In this document: piece after piece, positions 25,733 through 36,078 of the stretch
How the letters are laid out: each line of letters starts with the position of its first letter
How positions within the stretch are numbered: position 1 is the stretch's first letter
Assembly: GCF_021729145.1 (NCBI RefSeq)
Contig: NZ_JAJSLW010000012.1
Span: 62,001-126,000 of the forward strand
Length of the DNA: 64,000 bases
Source: Membranihabitans maritimus
GTDB taxonomy: Bacteria; Bacteroidota; Bacteroidia; Chitinophagales; Saprospiraceae
Reading direction: 5' to 3'
Translations under genes and position numbers: made by a program
The notes under the pieces: model-generated
Seen by the model: the letters and a program-made list of their open reading frames with translations, nothing else
What the model was told of the DNA's origin: nothing
Databases searched by the model: none

Positions 25733-28411
25733 ATGAATAATGAAAATAAGCGCCTTGAGGAACACTATAGTTCAAGCGGGAAAAACTGGTTGAAATGGGG
25801 GCCCTATTTGAGTGAACGACAATGGGGAACAGTCCGGGAGGATTATAGTGCAGATGGAAGTGCATGGGATTTCTTCCCTCACGACCATGCCCGAAGTAAA
25901 GTTTATCGTTGGGGGGAAGATGGGCTTGCCGGAATTTCTGATGAAAATTGCAGAATGTGTTTTTCACTGGCGTTGTGGAATGGCAGTGACAGTATATTAA
26001 AAGAACGGTTATTCGGATTAACCGGACCACAGGGGAATCATGCGGAAGATGTAAAGGAATTGTATTATTACCTCGATAATACGCCGACTCACTCTTATAT
26101 GAAATATTTATATAAGTATTCCCAACAAGAATATCCATACCAGAAATTGGAACAAGTCAATAGACAGCGGACAGTTGAAGAATATGAATATGAAGTGCTG
26201 GATACTGGCATATTCGATTATGATCGATATTTTGATGTGTTTGTAGAGTATGCAAAGCAAGATGATGAGGATATTTGTATAACCGTTAAAATTGTTAATC
26301 GATATATTGAAGAGGCGGAATTATTTGTGTTACCTACTCTTTGGTTTAGAAACTTGTGGATGTTTGATCAAATGTCTCCTGATAATGTAATAAGGGCTGT
26401 TTCGAATCGGAGAGATAAAGTAGAAATAGAACACAGTGAGTTAGGGGAATATGAATTGATTTTTGATGAGCCTAAATATCTGATGTTTACAAATAACGAA
26501 AACAATGCAAAAAGGTTATTTGAAATTGATAACCAAACCGATAAGGTAAAGGATCGATTTCATGATGTTGTAGTCAATAAGAAGTGGAATGAAGCGGAAA
26601 AATACGCTGACGGGTCAAAGTTTTCCCCTTTGTATCATATGAATATTGAAGGGAAAGGAGAAAGGTTTATCCATTTAAGGCTGGCAAAAAAATATAGTAA
26701 TCAAAATATTAAGATATCTAGCGTAGAAAATATAACTGCAGAAAGAAAAGCCGACGCAAGCATATTTTATAATACGTTACACACTACTGAAAATGAGGAG
26801 TTAAAGAACATTCAGAGACAAGCCTGGGCAGGGATGCTATGGACGAAACAATATTACCATTACAGCATTGCCCAGTGGTTGCAAGGAGATCCTAAAAGCC
26901 CTCCTCCTCCCAAAATTCGTGAGAACGGAAGAAATAGAGATTGGAAAACGTTGTATAACGAAGATATAATCTCGATGCCTGATAAATGGGAATATCCCTG
27001 GTATGCTGCGTGGGACCTGGCATTCCATTGTATTCCCCTGGCAAAATTGGATCTGGGCTTTGCTAAGAATCAATTACTGATAATGGTCGGTGAATCATAT
27101 ATGCACCCCAACGGACAGATTCCGGCATATGAATGGCAGTTTTCAGATGTTAATCCCCCTGTACACGGATGGGCGACGATGGAAGTATATCGGATGGAGG
27201 AAAAAATGTATGGAAAAAGAGATACCGATTTTCTAAAGAAAATATTCGTCAAGCTTTCACTTAATTTTACCTGGTGGGTAAATCGTAAAGACCGAAATCA
27301 AAATAATATATTTCAGGGAGGTTTTTTGGGGCTTGACAATATTGGCATATTCGACCGCAATATGGAAATTCCAGGTGGCGGATATCTTCAACAAGCTGAC
27401 AGTACAGCCTGGATGGCTCTTTTTGCGTTAAATATGTTGGATATGGCCATTGAAATATCTATGGTAGATGATACTTTCGAAGACATGGCGATCAAATATT
27501 TTGAGCACTTTGTTTATATTTCCGAAGCCCTGAATCGGATGGATGAACATTGGGCTGGGATTTGGCATGATGAAGATGGCTTTTTTTATGATGTAATGGT
27601 TCGTCCGGACAATCGGAGGATTCCAGTGAAGATCAGATCAATTGTTGGATTGACTACCTTATTTGCCGTTCTCAAAATTGAAAAGGAAAAAATTGAAAAA
27701 TTGGGAGCTCTGAGACAATGGATTGAGCGTTTTTATCGATTTAGAAGGAAGAATGAAAGATATAGGGTACTACAGAATTATGAAAAGGATAGCGATCTGT
27801 TTTTATCCCTGATACCCAAAAATAGGATGAAAGAAGTCGTGGAAGCGATGATCGATAAAAATGAGTTTTTTAGCGATTACGGTATTCGATCATTATCAAA
27901 AATTCATACCAATCCGTTTAGGATGAATATCGAAGGGAGGGATTATTCAATTGCTTATGATCCCGGTGAGTCCACATCTAGGATTTACGGAGGCAATTCC
28001 AATTGGAGAGGTCCGATTTGGATGCCGATTAACTATTTAATTATTCAAACCTTACAGAAATATCATCAAGTATTTGGTGATGAGTTGAAAGTAGAAAACC
28101 CTAATAAGATGGGGGAATTTCTTACCATGGGTAATATAAGTGAAATGATAGCAAAAAACCTCGTGCGAATTTTTCAGGTAGATGATAAAGGAAACCGACC
28201 TGTCAACAAAATCTATGAGAAGTTTTACCAGCGCCCGGAAAACAAAGATCTTATCTTGTTTTATGAATATTTTCAGGGAGATAACGGAAGAGGAGTAGGA
28301 GCTTCTCACCAGACTGGTTGGACAGGATTAGTAGCTACCTTGATTGATGAGATGATAGGTGAAGAGCGAATAGATACAAAAAGTCCCAATACAGCATTTG
28401 CAACTACATAA
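25733..28411 (+). CDS. MGH1/GH63-like glycoside hydrolase
   Basis: An 892-aa protein resembling the bacterial glucosidase group related to GH63 mannosyl-oligosaccharide glucosidases and mannosylglycerate hydrolases. It begins with WLKWGPYLSERQWGTVREDYS, typical of this group, and no signal peptide is visible, so it is probably cytosolic. The C-terminal (alpha/alpha)6-like half has conserved acidic stretches such as YPWYAAWDLAFHC (about 420) and NSNWRGPIWMPINY (about 750). The substrate is probably an alpha-glucoside or mannoside, but this cannot be fixed from sequence. It converges on the cytochrome gene with only 19 bp between the two ends. Confidence 0.82.
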   Translation: MNNENKRLEEHYSSSGKNWLKWGPYLSERQWGTVREDYSADGSAWDFFPHDHARSKVYRWGEDGLAGISDENCRMCFSLALWNGSDSILKERLFGLTGPQGNHAEDVKELYYYLDNTPTHSYMKYLYKYSQQEYPYQKLEQVNRQRTVEEYEYEVLDTGIFDYDRYFDVFVEYAKQDDEDICITVKIVNRYIEEAELFVLPTLWFRNLWMFDQMSPDNVIRAVSNRRDKVEIEHSELGEYELIFDEPKYLMFTNNENNAKRLFEIDNQTDKVKDRFHDVVVNKKWNEAEKYADGSKFSPLYHMNIEGKGERFIHLRLAKKYSNQNIKISSVENITAERKADASIFYNTLHTTENEELKNIQRQAWAGMLWTKQYYHYSIAQWLQGDPKSPPPPKIRENGRNRDWKTLYNEDIISMPDKWEYPWYAAWDLAFHCIPLAKLDLGFAKNQLLIMVGESYMHPNGQIPAYEWQFSDVNPPVHGWATMEVYRMEEKMYGKRDTDFLKKIFVKLSLNFTWWVNRKDRNQNNIFQGGFLGLDNIGIFDRNMEIPGGGYLQQADSTAWMALFALNMLDMAIEISMVDDTFEDMAIKYFEHFVYISEALNRMDEHWAGIWHDEDGFFYDVMVRPDNRRIPVKIRSIVGLTTLFAVLKIEKEKIEKLGALRQWIERFYRFRRKNERYRVLQNYEKDSDLFLSLIPKNRMKEVVEAMIDKNEFFSDYGIRSLSKIHTNPFRMNIEGRDYSIAYDPGESTSRIYGGNSNWRGPIWMPINYLIIQTLQKYHQVFGDELKVENPNKMGEFLTMGNISEMIAKNLVRIFQVDDKGNRPVNKIYEKFYQRPENKDLILFYEYFQGDNGRGVGASHQTGWTGLVATLIDEMIGEERIDTKSPNTAFATT

Positions 28412-28430
28412 TCTAACAGGTTTCCGAATA

Positions 28431-28871
28431 TTAATGCTCACAATTTTTTAGAGAGGATTCTACTGTTGTTAATTTTTCTGTGAATCCTGTTTCGAATTTA
28501 TGGTGTAAAAAATTGACGATATTTAATACCTCAATAGCAGATAGATGAGGGTTTTCAGGCATTCCCCCAGTGGAATTTTTATCCTGCCTTGACTGAAGGT
28601 AATGACTGCCATGCGATATGACACAGGCCAGGGAGGGAGAGTAGTTTTGTATAAATCCTGATTTTACAAGAGATGGATACAAATTTTCAAATCCTTCTCC
28701 ATCGTTCCCATGGCACCGTTCACAGTTTACTGCATAGAGGCGTTCTCCCTGTTGGTAAGGATGCGAACAATTGATTAAAATACAAAATACTGGTATTGCC
28801 AGCCAAAGAACTCTCTTCTTCGGAGGAATAAAATTTTTAATTAGAAGGAGAAGCCGCAAGGTCTTTTTCAT
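28431..28871 (-). CDS. Membrane- or lipid-anchored c-type cytochrome
   Basis: Small monohaem cytochrome c of about 146 aa. The haem site CERCHGNDGEG lies near residue 50, and a GGMPEN segment supplies the likely axial Met. An N-terminal hydrophobic stretch ending ILINCSHP suggests a lipoprotein or membrane anchor. I start it at the ATG at 28871 (MKKTLRLLLL), five codons inside the longest frame, because this gives a normal signal sequence. The start overlaps the end of the SCO gene by 35 bp, so translation is probably coupled. An electron carrier role in respiration or copper handling is inferred. Confidence 0.82.
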   Translation of the reverse strand: MKKTLRLLLLIKNFIPPKKRVLWLAIPVFCILINCSHPYQQGERLYAVNCERCHGNDGEGFENLYPSLVKSGFIQNYSPSLACVISHGSHYLQSRQDKNSTGGMPENPHLSAIEVLNIVNFLHHKFETGFTEKLTTVESSLKNCEH

Positions 28872-29481
28872 GGAGAAGTATTTCAATATCTTCTATAAAT
28901 TTAGTGACACTCTCATGATCTGTTCCTTCACAATATGCTCTTACATGACGGTTTGCATCTACCAGAATCAATTTTCCTGAATGGTCATATCCGCCGGGAG
29001 CATCCGGATCTTCATATGCAATATTAAAGTAAGCATTGGCAATATCATATATCTCTGATTTTTCTCCGGTTACAAACCGCCATCTATTGTGGTCAATATT
29101 TAATTTATTGGCATACTCCTTTAATACCGGTACACTGTCGTGCCTGGTATCTATAGAATGACTGAGAAACATTAATCTATCATCTTCATCAAATGAATCA
29201 TATATTCTTTTCATTTCTTTGGTCATTATCGGACAAATGGAAGGACAGGATGTAAAAAAGAAATCAGCTACGTATGCTTTTCCTGAAAATGTAGCAGGGG
29301 TTACTTGATTACTATCCTGGTCAATAAATGTATAGTCTGGGATGCTATGTTGAATTGTATCCCCGGATTCGGTTATTGTTGGGATACCCATAATAGGTAA
29401 TGCTTTGTCATTTGCATCCTGGCATCCGAATACTAAAGACAATAGAAGTATAACTGATAGTTGAATAGAAAATGTTCTCAT
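28837..29481 (-). CDS. SCO1/SenC family copper-binding protein
   Basis: Thioredoxin-fold lipoprotein of 214 aa (LLLSLVFGCQD at the N-terminus). It carries the SCO copper site CPSIC (about residue 93-97 in FFTSCPSICPIM) and the distal His in GGYDHSGK. SCO proteins deliver copper to the CuA centre of cytochrome oxidase or act as thiol reductants. It lies between a small lipoprotein gene and the cytochrome gene on one strand, an arrangement that suits oxidase assembly or periplasmic electron transfer. Confidence 0.9.
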   Translation of the reverse strand: MRTFSIQLSVILLLSLVFGCQDANDKALPIMGIPTITESGDTIQHSIPDYTFIDQDSNQVTPATFSGKAYVADFFFTSCPSICPIMTKEMKRIYDSFDEDDRLMFLSHSIDTRHDSVPVLKEYANKLNIDHNRWRFVTGEKSEIYDIANAYFNIAYEDPDAPGGYDHSGKLILVDANRHVRAYCEGTDHESVTKFIEDIEILLHEKDLAASPSN

Positions 29482-29495
29482 TTTAGAATCATTTA

Positions 29496-29924
29496 TTAAT
29501 TAAAATAGGATTGGGCTTTAGCCATTCCAGAAAGAACAATCTCTTCCATTTGTTTTACGGAGTGTAATTCTCGTTTTAAATAAATCATTTTAGTATTGCC
29601 AGCTAAAGAATCCGGTTGGTAATTGTGCATCCAGTCCCACATAGCATTTTCTGATTTATTCAATTCACCCAGTAAATGATTTATTTTTTGAAGTTGTTCA
29701 TTATTTTTGGCCGAAATTTGTTTCTTACGTTCGGCCGTCAACTTTTTTCTGAGATTTTCCAATTGTGACATCTTAGGCATTACCCGGTCATGGATAGTCA
29801 TTATACTGTCTTTGTAATCAATCATTTCAGGCGTATCATCCGAAACACTGCTTTCCTCATTTTCATTGTTGCAACTAATAATGAAAACGAAAATAATAAG
29901 TAATAGGAAATGTAAATTTTTCAT
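29496..29924 (-). CDS. Small lipoprotein of unknown function
   Basis: A 142-aa protein with a lipoprotein signal (FVFIISCNNENEES) and then a mostly helical, charged body. The body has coiled-coil character (SQLENLRKKLTAERKKQISAKN) and a MWDWMHNYQPD motif. Similar proteins next to SCO genes in Bacteroidota are annotated only as hypothetical or viral A-type-inclusion-like. It is first in a three-gene minus-strand operon, 14 bp before the SCO gene, so it may help copper or oxidase assembly. Confidence 0.75.
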   Translation of the reverse strand: MKNLHFLLLIIFVFIISCNNENEESSVSDDTPEMIDYKDSIMTIHDRVMPKMSQLENLRKKLTAERKKQISAKNNEQLQKINHLLGELNKSENAMWDWMHNYQPDSLAGNTKMIYLKRELHSVKQMEEIVLSGMAKAQSYFN

Positions 29925-30016
29925 AATAAATGTAATATTTGCGGCTACGAATATAAGGCGAAGCTTGCTTTTTTCAAGGATTCGACTTATAATTAGATCA
30001 ATTATATATTAGAATA

Positions 30017-31300
30017 ATGGGAATACGGAGAGGAATATTATGGTTTAGGAATGATTTGAGGCTACATGATAATGAAGCGTTGACAGAGATTATGCGTTCG
30101 GTCGATGAAATTATTCCGGTTTTTGTATTTGATGATCGATTGTTCAGGGGGAAAATGTTTGATATCCTGCCAAAAATCTATAAAACCAGGGCGTTATTTA
30201 CAATTGAATCCGTAAGGGATCTTAGGATGAATCTAAAAAATCAGGGATCCAACCTTGTGGTAAGAAAGGGACTTACAGAAGACATTATTTTTGACCTGGC
30301 TAAAGAATTCCGGTCTTCCTGGGTTTTTTGTAATCGGGAAAGAACAGAAGACGAAGTTTGCGTTCAGGATTCTTTGGAAGAAAGTTTGTGGACCATAGGC
30401 CAGGAAATAAGATATTCAAGGGGAAAGATGTTACATTACACCCAGGATTTACCTTTCCCTATCACACATTCACCTGATCTATTTGCTACCTTCCGTAAAG
30501 AAACCGAAAGGATTGTCGATATCCGTGAGCCTCTTCCCAGCCCTCAAAGAATTAAACCACTTTTGTCAGATATTGAAGAGGGCCCCATACCTGATTTGAA
30601 GGAATTTGGTTGGGATAATGATTATGTAAATGTTGGTTTTAAAGGAGGCGAGACAGAAGCTCTAAAAGTATCATGGGAGCATATTTCTGAAGTGAAAAAT
30701 AAGGAAAGGAAGCACCTGGAACTATCTCCATGGTTGTCAAATGGAGCTTTATCTCCAAAATTACTATACGAACGGATCAACGGATTGCCCAGGTCTTTAA
30801 AGAAAATAAAAAAGGAACTTATTCGAAATCTGTATTTACGAGACTTTCATAGGCTGATGGGGAAAAAGCATTACAATAAATTATTTCTTAAAGGTGGATT
30901 TTCCGAAGCTGATGAAAGTGAAACAGATGGAGATTGGAACTTTGAAAAATTACAACAATGGATTTGTGGAAATACCGAACACAAACTAGTAAATGCGGCA
31001 ATGAAAGCATTGGCTCAAACAGGCTATCTAAGTCACCAGTATAGAAGGGTGGTCGCTTATTACCTTATCGAAACAATGAATGTTCATTGGTTATTGGGTG
31101 CTGCCTATTTTGAAAGTGTGTTGCTGGATTACGATCCTTGCTCTAATTATGGAAATTGGCAAAGGATAGTAGGAGTAAGCCTGGATCAAAAGGGGGAAGT
31201 GGGTGTGAATTTTGATACGGTTGATCAGTTGTTGGATCCAGAAGGAAAATTTAAGAGTCAATGGTGTTCGCATACTGTTGACTATAATATCGAGTTTTGA
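30017..31300 (+). CDS. DNA photolyase / DASH-type cryptochrome
   Basis: Flavoprotein of 427 aa. The N-terminal antenna-binding domain begins ILWFRNDLRLHDNEAL, the standard photolyase opening. The helical FAD domain has LSPWLSNGALSPKLLYE, LIRNLYLRDFHRLMGKKH and ALAQTGYLSHQYRRVVAYYL, plus DYDPCSNYGNWQ near the C-terminus. PDLFATFRKETE and the lack of a C-terminal extension favour the DASH class, which repairs UV dimers in single-stranded DNA and may signal light. It is transcribed alone. Confidence 0.88.
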   Translation: MGIRRGILWFRNDLRLHDNEALTEIMRSVDEIIPVFVFDDRLFRGKMFDILPKIYKTRALFTIESVRDLRMNLKNQGSNLVVRKGLTEDIIFDLAKEFRSSWVFCNRERTEDEVCVQDSLEESLWTIGQEIRYSRGKMLHYTQDLPFPITHSPDLFATFRKETERIVDIREPLPSPQRIKPLLSDIEEGPIPDLKEFGWDNDYVNVGFKGGETEALKVSWEHISEVKNKERKHLELSPWLSNGALSPKLLYERINGLPRSLKKIKKELIRNLYLRDFHRLMGKKHYNKLFLKGGFSEADESETDGDWNFEKLQQWICGNTEHKLVNAAMKALAQTGYLSHQYRRVVAYYLIETMNVHWLLGAAYFESVLLDYDPCSNYGNWQRIVGVSLDQKGEVGVNFDTVDQLLDPEGKFKSQWCSHTVDYNIEF

Positions 31301-31373
31301 TTTCTTACATATGGGGCCGGTTTCCCGTTTGTCTTTTTTCATTTTTTTTGCATGCAATCCCCCCCGAATCTTA

Positions 31374-31395
31374 TTACAGTGTGTATTTACTGTAA
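31374..31395. promoter_or_regulatory. Palindromic operator-like site upstream of fecR
   Basis: TTACAGT and ACTGTAA form a perfect 7-bp inverted repeat around an 8-nt spacer. It ends 12 bp before the GTG start of the anti-sigma gene. The size and symmetry suit a dimeric regulator, but the position close to the start also allows an RNA hairpin that affects translation. Confidence 0.5.
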
Positions 31396-31407
31396 ACGCA
31401 CTTATTA

Positions 31408-32406
31408 GTGGAAGATAAAAGACAACGTGTTCAAAGTATTCTCGTCAAAAAAGAATGGTCGATCGATGATCGGAATTTTATACTAAAAACGCTGGAAGAA
31501 GACCGTAATTTAGTTCAGGAGATCTCCAGAGAATTTTTTTCCGATAGTATTGAGAATTCACAGGATCTGTTGACGAGAATAGAATCAGACAGAATCCTTA
31601 ATGATATAAATAAGGAAATCGGAAAAGTTGGACAAAAGGAGAAAGTTTTTGGAATTCGAAACCTTACTGTAGCTGCATCTTTACTTTTATTAGTTACACT
31701 GGGATTTTTTACCAGAAAATATTGGAGTCCTCTTTTACTAAGTGAGCGCACTTTGAGTGTTTCCACTCAACTTGGTGAAATTAAAAATCTTGAACTTGCA
31801 GATGGAAGTAGTGTATGGCTCAATGGAGGTAGTAAATTGGTCTACCCAGAAAAATTTAGAGGTGGTACGAGGTTAGTATCCCTTGAAGGAGAGGCTTTTT
31901 TTGAAGTAAAATCAAATGTATCAAAACCATTCGTAATTGAGAGTGGTGATATCACTACCACTGTTGTAGGAACTGCATTTAATGTAAGATCTTATAAGGA
32001 AGATTCGATTTCTGCTGTGGCTGTGGCAAGTGGAATTGTAAAAGTAGGATTGAATGGCAACGAGGGTAATCAAATCAAAATAAATCCGGATGAGGAAGTG
32101 GTTTACAATAAAAATATGGGGACCCTTTTTATGTCAAATGGCTATTCTCAGAGTCAAATAAATTGGAAAGACCGCGAATTTAAGTATTCAGCTATACCGC
32201 TTGGCCTCGTGCTTAAAGATTTACAAAGGTCCTTTAATGTGGAAATCATACCGGGGGAAAACATTAAGAATTGTAAAATTTTTGCGGATTTCAGAGGGGA
32301 TGAGTTGAATGACATGTTAGAGGTTTTGAAATCATTAGTAAATGCAAAAATTCTGCAAAAAGAGAATGGTAGCTATAGAATGATTGGATTGGATGAGGGC
32401 TGTTAA
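31408..32406 (+). CDS. FecR-family anti-sigma factor
   Basis: Inner-membrane anti-sigma regulator of 332 aa. It has a cytosolic N-terminal part (about 1-85) of unusual low similarity, one membrane helix (about 86-104, VAASLLLLVTLGFF) and a periplasmic FecR domain (about 115-210, LELADGSSVWLNGGSKLVYP and VVGTAFNVRSY). A C-terminal DUF4974-like/STN-fold domain covers about 250-330. It would pass a signal from the STN domain of the SusC protein to an ECF sigma factor. The start is GTG at 31408. No sigma gene is adjacent; the only candidate here is at 41231-41839. Confidence 0.9.
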   Translation: MEDKRQRVQSILVKKEWSIDDRNFILKTLEEDRNLVQEISREFFSDSIENSQDLLTRIESDRILNDINKEIGKVGQKEKVFGIRNLTVAASLLLLVTLGFFTRKYWSPLLLSERTLSVSTQLGEIKNLELADGSSVWLNGGSKLVYPEKFRGGTRLVSLEGEAFFEVKSNVSKPFVIESGDITTTVVGTAFNVRSYKEDSISAVAVASGIVKVGLNGNEGNQIKINPDEEVVYNKNMGTLFMSNGYSQSQINWKDREFKYSAIPLGLVLKDLQRSFNVEIIPGENIKNCKIFADFRGDELNDMLEVLKSLVNAKILQKENGSYRMIGLDEGC

Positions 32407-32507
32407 CCAAAAATAACTCTACAAAATACAAATACAAAGATTGGATTGGGTATGTCTGTATTCATAATGGATACAGGGGATTTAAATATTTTTCAAAATT
32501 GAATTTG

Positions 32508-35500
32508 ATGGGATTATTTTTACAACTTTTTAAGATTAAGACTGGTTTGATCGCCGTATTGATTGTATTCTCGGGAATATTTATCAATGCAGGGGCCAGC
32601 AATTATTTACAAATTAGATCTGGTGATGATATTCTTCAAAGGAAGATTTCTTTGCAAACGGAAAACGAGAGCCTCAATCTGGTTCTTGATGAAATAAGCC
32701 GCATTGCAAATGTTAGAATTATGTATACCGGGCAGGTAGCTCAAGCTGATCAAAGAGTAACTTTTGATGCTAAAAACTTAGAATTGGGAAAAGTACTTTC
32801 GGGCGTTTTGAGTAACCGGGGATTTACATATGTCCTTATAAACAACAGTATAGTAATTAAGAAGGAAAACAAATTCGAAAGAGAAACGAGTCCGGGTAGG
32901 GACAAAAATAGTTCTGATACAACGGGTTTTATTCTAGAAGGAAAGGTTTTCGATCGTAACGGGGAACCCTTAATAGGGGTAAATATTGTTCTTAAAGGTA
33001 CTTCAAGGGGTACAACTTCTGATTTTAACGGATATTTTGAATTATCAGAGATTGAAATTGATAACATACTTCAGTTTTCTTACATTGGTTTCAAGTCATT
33101 TGAGTATACGGTGAAGGATAAAGGCCCGCTGGAAATCATCCTGGAAAGCGATGCTTCTCAATTAATAGAAGTAGTAGTCACAGGACATAATACAGTTGAA
33201 AAGAGTAAACTAACCAGTTCAGTCGTCCAGGTTGATGAGGCCGAAATCCTGGAGAATGGGCCTGTTTCTGTTGATAAAAGTCTACAAGGCCGGATTCCGG
33301 GAATGAGTGTAATAAGTAATTCAGGAGAACCTGGCTCCATTGGTATCGTAAAGATAAGGGGTACGTCCACATTGACAGGGAATGCACAACCTTTGTGGGT
33401 AGTGGATGGGGTTATCCTTGAGGAACCTGTACCTTTGACTCCTGCTGAAATTAATAATCCCGATATAGTGAATAGAATTGGAAATGCTATTGCGGGTATT
33501 AATCCAGAAGATATCAAATCTATTAATGTCCTTAAAGATGCTTCGGCCACGGCGATATATGGCGTAAAAGCTGCTGCTGGTGTTATTGTAATTACTACTA
33601 AAAGAGGGAAGAAGGGTAAACCTGTAGTAAATTTTAAGACAGATGTGGGCATGACACTGGCACCTAGTTACGATCGGTTTAACATGATGAATTCTGCAGA
33701 GAGAATTGATATTGAAGAGTATTACTTCAACTCTGCAGAAAAATACTACAATGCAGATGCAAATATTAATTCGGTAGGACTGGCAGGGGCTTATGCGCGG
33801 TACAAAAACAGAGACCTGGAAACATGGAGTGATTTTGAAAATGAAGTTCGGGCAGCTCAACAATATAATACTGATTGGTTTGATGTTTTATTCAGAAACG
33901 GTGTTTCCCACAATACTAATATCAATGTTTCCGGTGGAAGCGACCAATCTACTTATTATGTGTCTTTTTCGAATTTAGGACAACAAGGGACAGACTTATT
34001 GACAAATTATAAAAGGAATACGGCTTTGGTGAAGCTGAATACAAAATTGAGTTCGCGTTTCGATGTTGAATTTAATTTATCTGGATATACTACGAATAGA
34101 CAATCCTATCCCTTTAGCCTGGTTCCAGGAGGTATTTCCAATTTTACCAGGAGTACACCCCGTCCTTTTGATTATGCAATTAATACAAGCCGCACTTTCC
34201 CGGCATATAACGAAGACGGCAGTTTTCACTTTTATAGAGGGCACGAAGATTTTTATTTATTCAATGTTTTGAATGAATATGAAAGTTCAGATCAAACAAC
34301 TAAGGTGAATAACTTATCTGCCAGAATAACAGCAAATTATAGAATGTTTGATAATTTGAAGCTTTCAGGGATATTTAGTTATTATAAGACGAATACCCTT
34401 AGTGAAACATACTACCTGGAGAATACAAATCAGGTAGCGGGCATCCGGAGGTCGGAATTTGGTGTTCCAGCCCCGGAAGACAGTAATTTGCCTTCGGGAG
34501 GGGTTATTTTCTCTAATTCAGACTTTCAGGATTATTATACTGCGCGTCTGACAGCCGAGTATAAACCTATTTCTGTAAAAAATCATCAAGTTCAATTATA
34601 TGCAGGAGGTGAATTTAGGGCTAATTCGTATAGGGGAGACCAAAGCACTGGATGGGGATACCTCCATGATAGGGGCAGAATTGTCTCACCAAATGAAAAC
34701 ATTGCCGAAGAATTAAGTGGCGCACCATATTTGGTCATTACAGATTATGCCAGGAAATATGCTTCTTATTATGGAGTCGCTTCTTATACTTTCTTTGAAA
34801 AGTATACTGTAAATGGTAATATTCGGTATGATGGATCCAATCTATTTGGGTCCAATCCTAAATACCGGTGGAAACCAGCATGGTCTGTTTCGGGAAGATA
34901 TAATCTGGGAGATGAAGAATTTATGGATGACATTGCGTTCCTGGATCGTATCGCAATTCGAGGTTCCTATGGCGTACAGGGAGCTATTAATGAACAAAGT
35001 ACGCCCCAGATCATTGCATCATTTTTACCCCCGGCCTATTGGTCCGAATTAAACCAGCTGTCTATAAACCAGCCCGCTAATCCCGATCTCAGATGGGAAA
35101 AGACCTATAATGCTAATGTCGGTATTGATTTTTCAGTTGCCAGAGGAAGAGTAACTACGGCACTTGATTTTTACCGTAGGAAAAGCGTGGATTTAATCAC
35201 AAATACACGGATAAGTGAAATAAATGGTTTCTCATACTTGCCCATTAATTTTGCCGATGTAGTGAATAATGGCATAGAATTAGGCCTTACGATAAGAAAT
35301 GTTTCGACTGAAATTTTTGAATGGAGTTCAACAATTAATTTCGCTTATAATAGAAACGAAGTTACAAAGGTTAATCTTGAAACAAATGTACAAAGATTAC
35401 TTTCTTCTTTCCCATATAAGCCAGATGCTGCTGTTGTTGGGCGACCTTTAAATTCTTTGTATTCAGTTCAGTTTGCGGGAATTAATGATAATGGAGTGGC

Positions 35501-36077
35501 ACAATTCGTAAAAGATGACGGTGAGATAACAGAGCAGGTTACAGGGTTAGAATTTCAGGAGGAAGACCTGGTATATAGTGGTCCACTGGAAGCTCCTTAT
35601 ACTGGCGGTATAAGTAACTTTTTCTCCTATGGAGATTTTAAACTATCTGTTTTATTGACATACGGACTGGGGAATTCCCTAAGAATGCATGATATTCTGG
35701 AATCATGGATGTATGCCCCGGATCAAAATCTTTCCAGAGAACTACTCGGTGCATGGCGGGAAGAAGGTGATGAAACTTATATACCCCACATTCTAAATCA
35801 AACAGGGTCAAATACTCACAAAGAATTTTGGAATATGAGTGATATCAGGGTAATACCTGGAGATTATCTGAGAGTGAAAAATGTGACTTTAAGGTATGAT
35901 CTCCCAGACCGATTGTTGTCCAAATTAACCTTCGAAAATGCTTTTCTGCAATTAGAGGGAAACAATCTGTTTTTATTTGCAGATGAACGACTCAATGGTT
36001 TTGATCCTGAAACATTTGTATACAAATCATTACCCAATTTTGCTTCATTTCTTTTTGGGATTAATATAACATTTTAA
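32508..36077 (+). CDS. SusC/RagA-type TonB-dependent receptor with STN signalling domain
   Basis: Large outer-membrane active-transport barrel, about 1189 aa. It has a signal peptide, then a secretin/TonB N-terminal domain (about 50-110), which is the feature that couples receptors to FecR. A carboxypeptidase-like repeat follows (about 145-225, GKVFDRNGEPLIGVNIVLKGT), then the plug (about 235-345, SLQGRIPGMSVIS) and a barrel ending in NITF. I prefer the ATG at 32508 over the in-frame TTG three codons earlier. It lies 101 bp after fecR and 1 bp before susD. The substrate is not evident, and no glycosidase accompanies it. Confidence 0.93.
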   Translation: MGLFLQLFKIKTGLIAVLIVFSGIFINAGASNYLQIRSGDDILQRKISLQTENESLNLVLDEISRIANVRIMYTGQVAQADQRVTFDAKNLELGKVLSGVLSNRGFTYVLINNSIVIKKENKFERETSPGRDKNSSDTTGFILEGKVFDRNGEPLIGVNIVLKGTSRGTTSDFNGYFELSEIEIDNILQFSYIGFKSFEYTVKDKGPLEIILESDASQLIEVVVTGHNTVEKSKLTSSVVQVDEAEILENGPVSVDKSLQGRIPGMSVISNSGEPGSIGIVKIRGTSTLTGNAQPLWVVDGVILEEPVPLTPAEINNPDIVNRIGNAIAGINPEDIKSINVLKDASATAIYGVKAAAGVIVITTKRGKKGKPVVNFKTDVGMTLAPSYDRFNMMNSAERIDIEEYYFNSAEKYYNADANINSVGLAGAYARYKNRDLETWSDFENEVRAAQQYNTDWFDVLFRNGVSHNTNINVSGGSDQSTYYVSFSNLGQQGTDLLTNYKRNTALVKLNTKLSSRFDVEFNLSGYTTNRQSYPFSLVPGGISNFTRSTPRPFDYAINTSRTFPAYNEDGSFHFYRGHEDFYLFNVLNEYESSDQTTKVNNLSARITANYRMFDNLKLSGIFSYYKTNTLSETYYLENTNQVAGIRRSEFGVPAPEDSNLPSGGVIFSNSDFQDYYTARLTAEYKPISVKNHQVQLYAGGEFRANSYRGDQSTGWGYLHDRGRIVSPNENIAEELSGAPYLVITDYARKYASYYGVASYTFFEKYTVNGNIRYDGSNLFGSNPKYRWKPAWSVSGRYNLGDEEFMDDIAFLDRIAIRGSYGVQGAINEQSTPQIIASFLPPAYWSELNQLSINQPANPDLRWEKTYNANVGIDFSVARGRVTTALDFYRRKSVDLITNTRISEINGFSYLPINFADVVNNGIELGLTIRNVSTEIFEWSSTINFAYNRNEVTKVNLETNVQRLLSSFPYKPDAAVVGRPLNSLYSVQFAGINDNGVAQFVKDDGEITEQVTGLEFQEEDLVYSGPLEAPYTGGISNFFSYGDFKLSVLLTYGLGNSLRMHDILESWMYAPDQNLSRELLGAWREEGDETYIPHILNQTGSNTHKEFWNMSDIRVIPGDYLRVKNVTLRYDLPDRLLSKLTFENAFLQLEGNNLFLFADERLNGFDPETFVYKSLPNFASFLFGINITF

Positions 36078-36078
36078 A

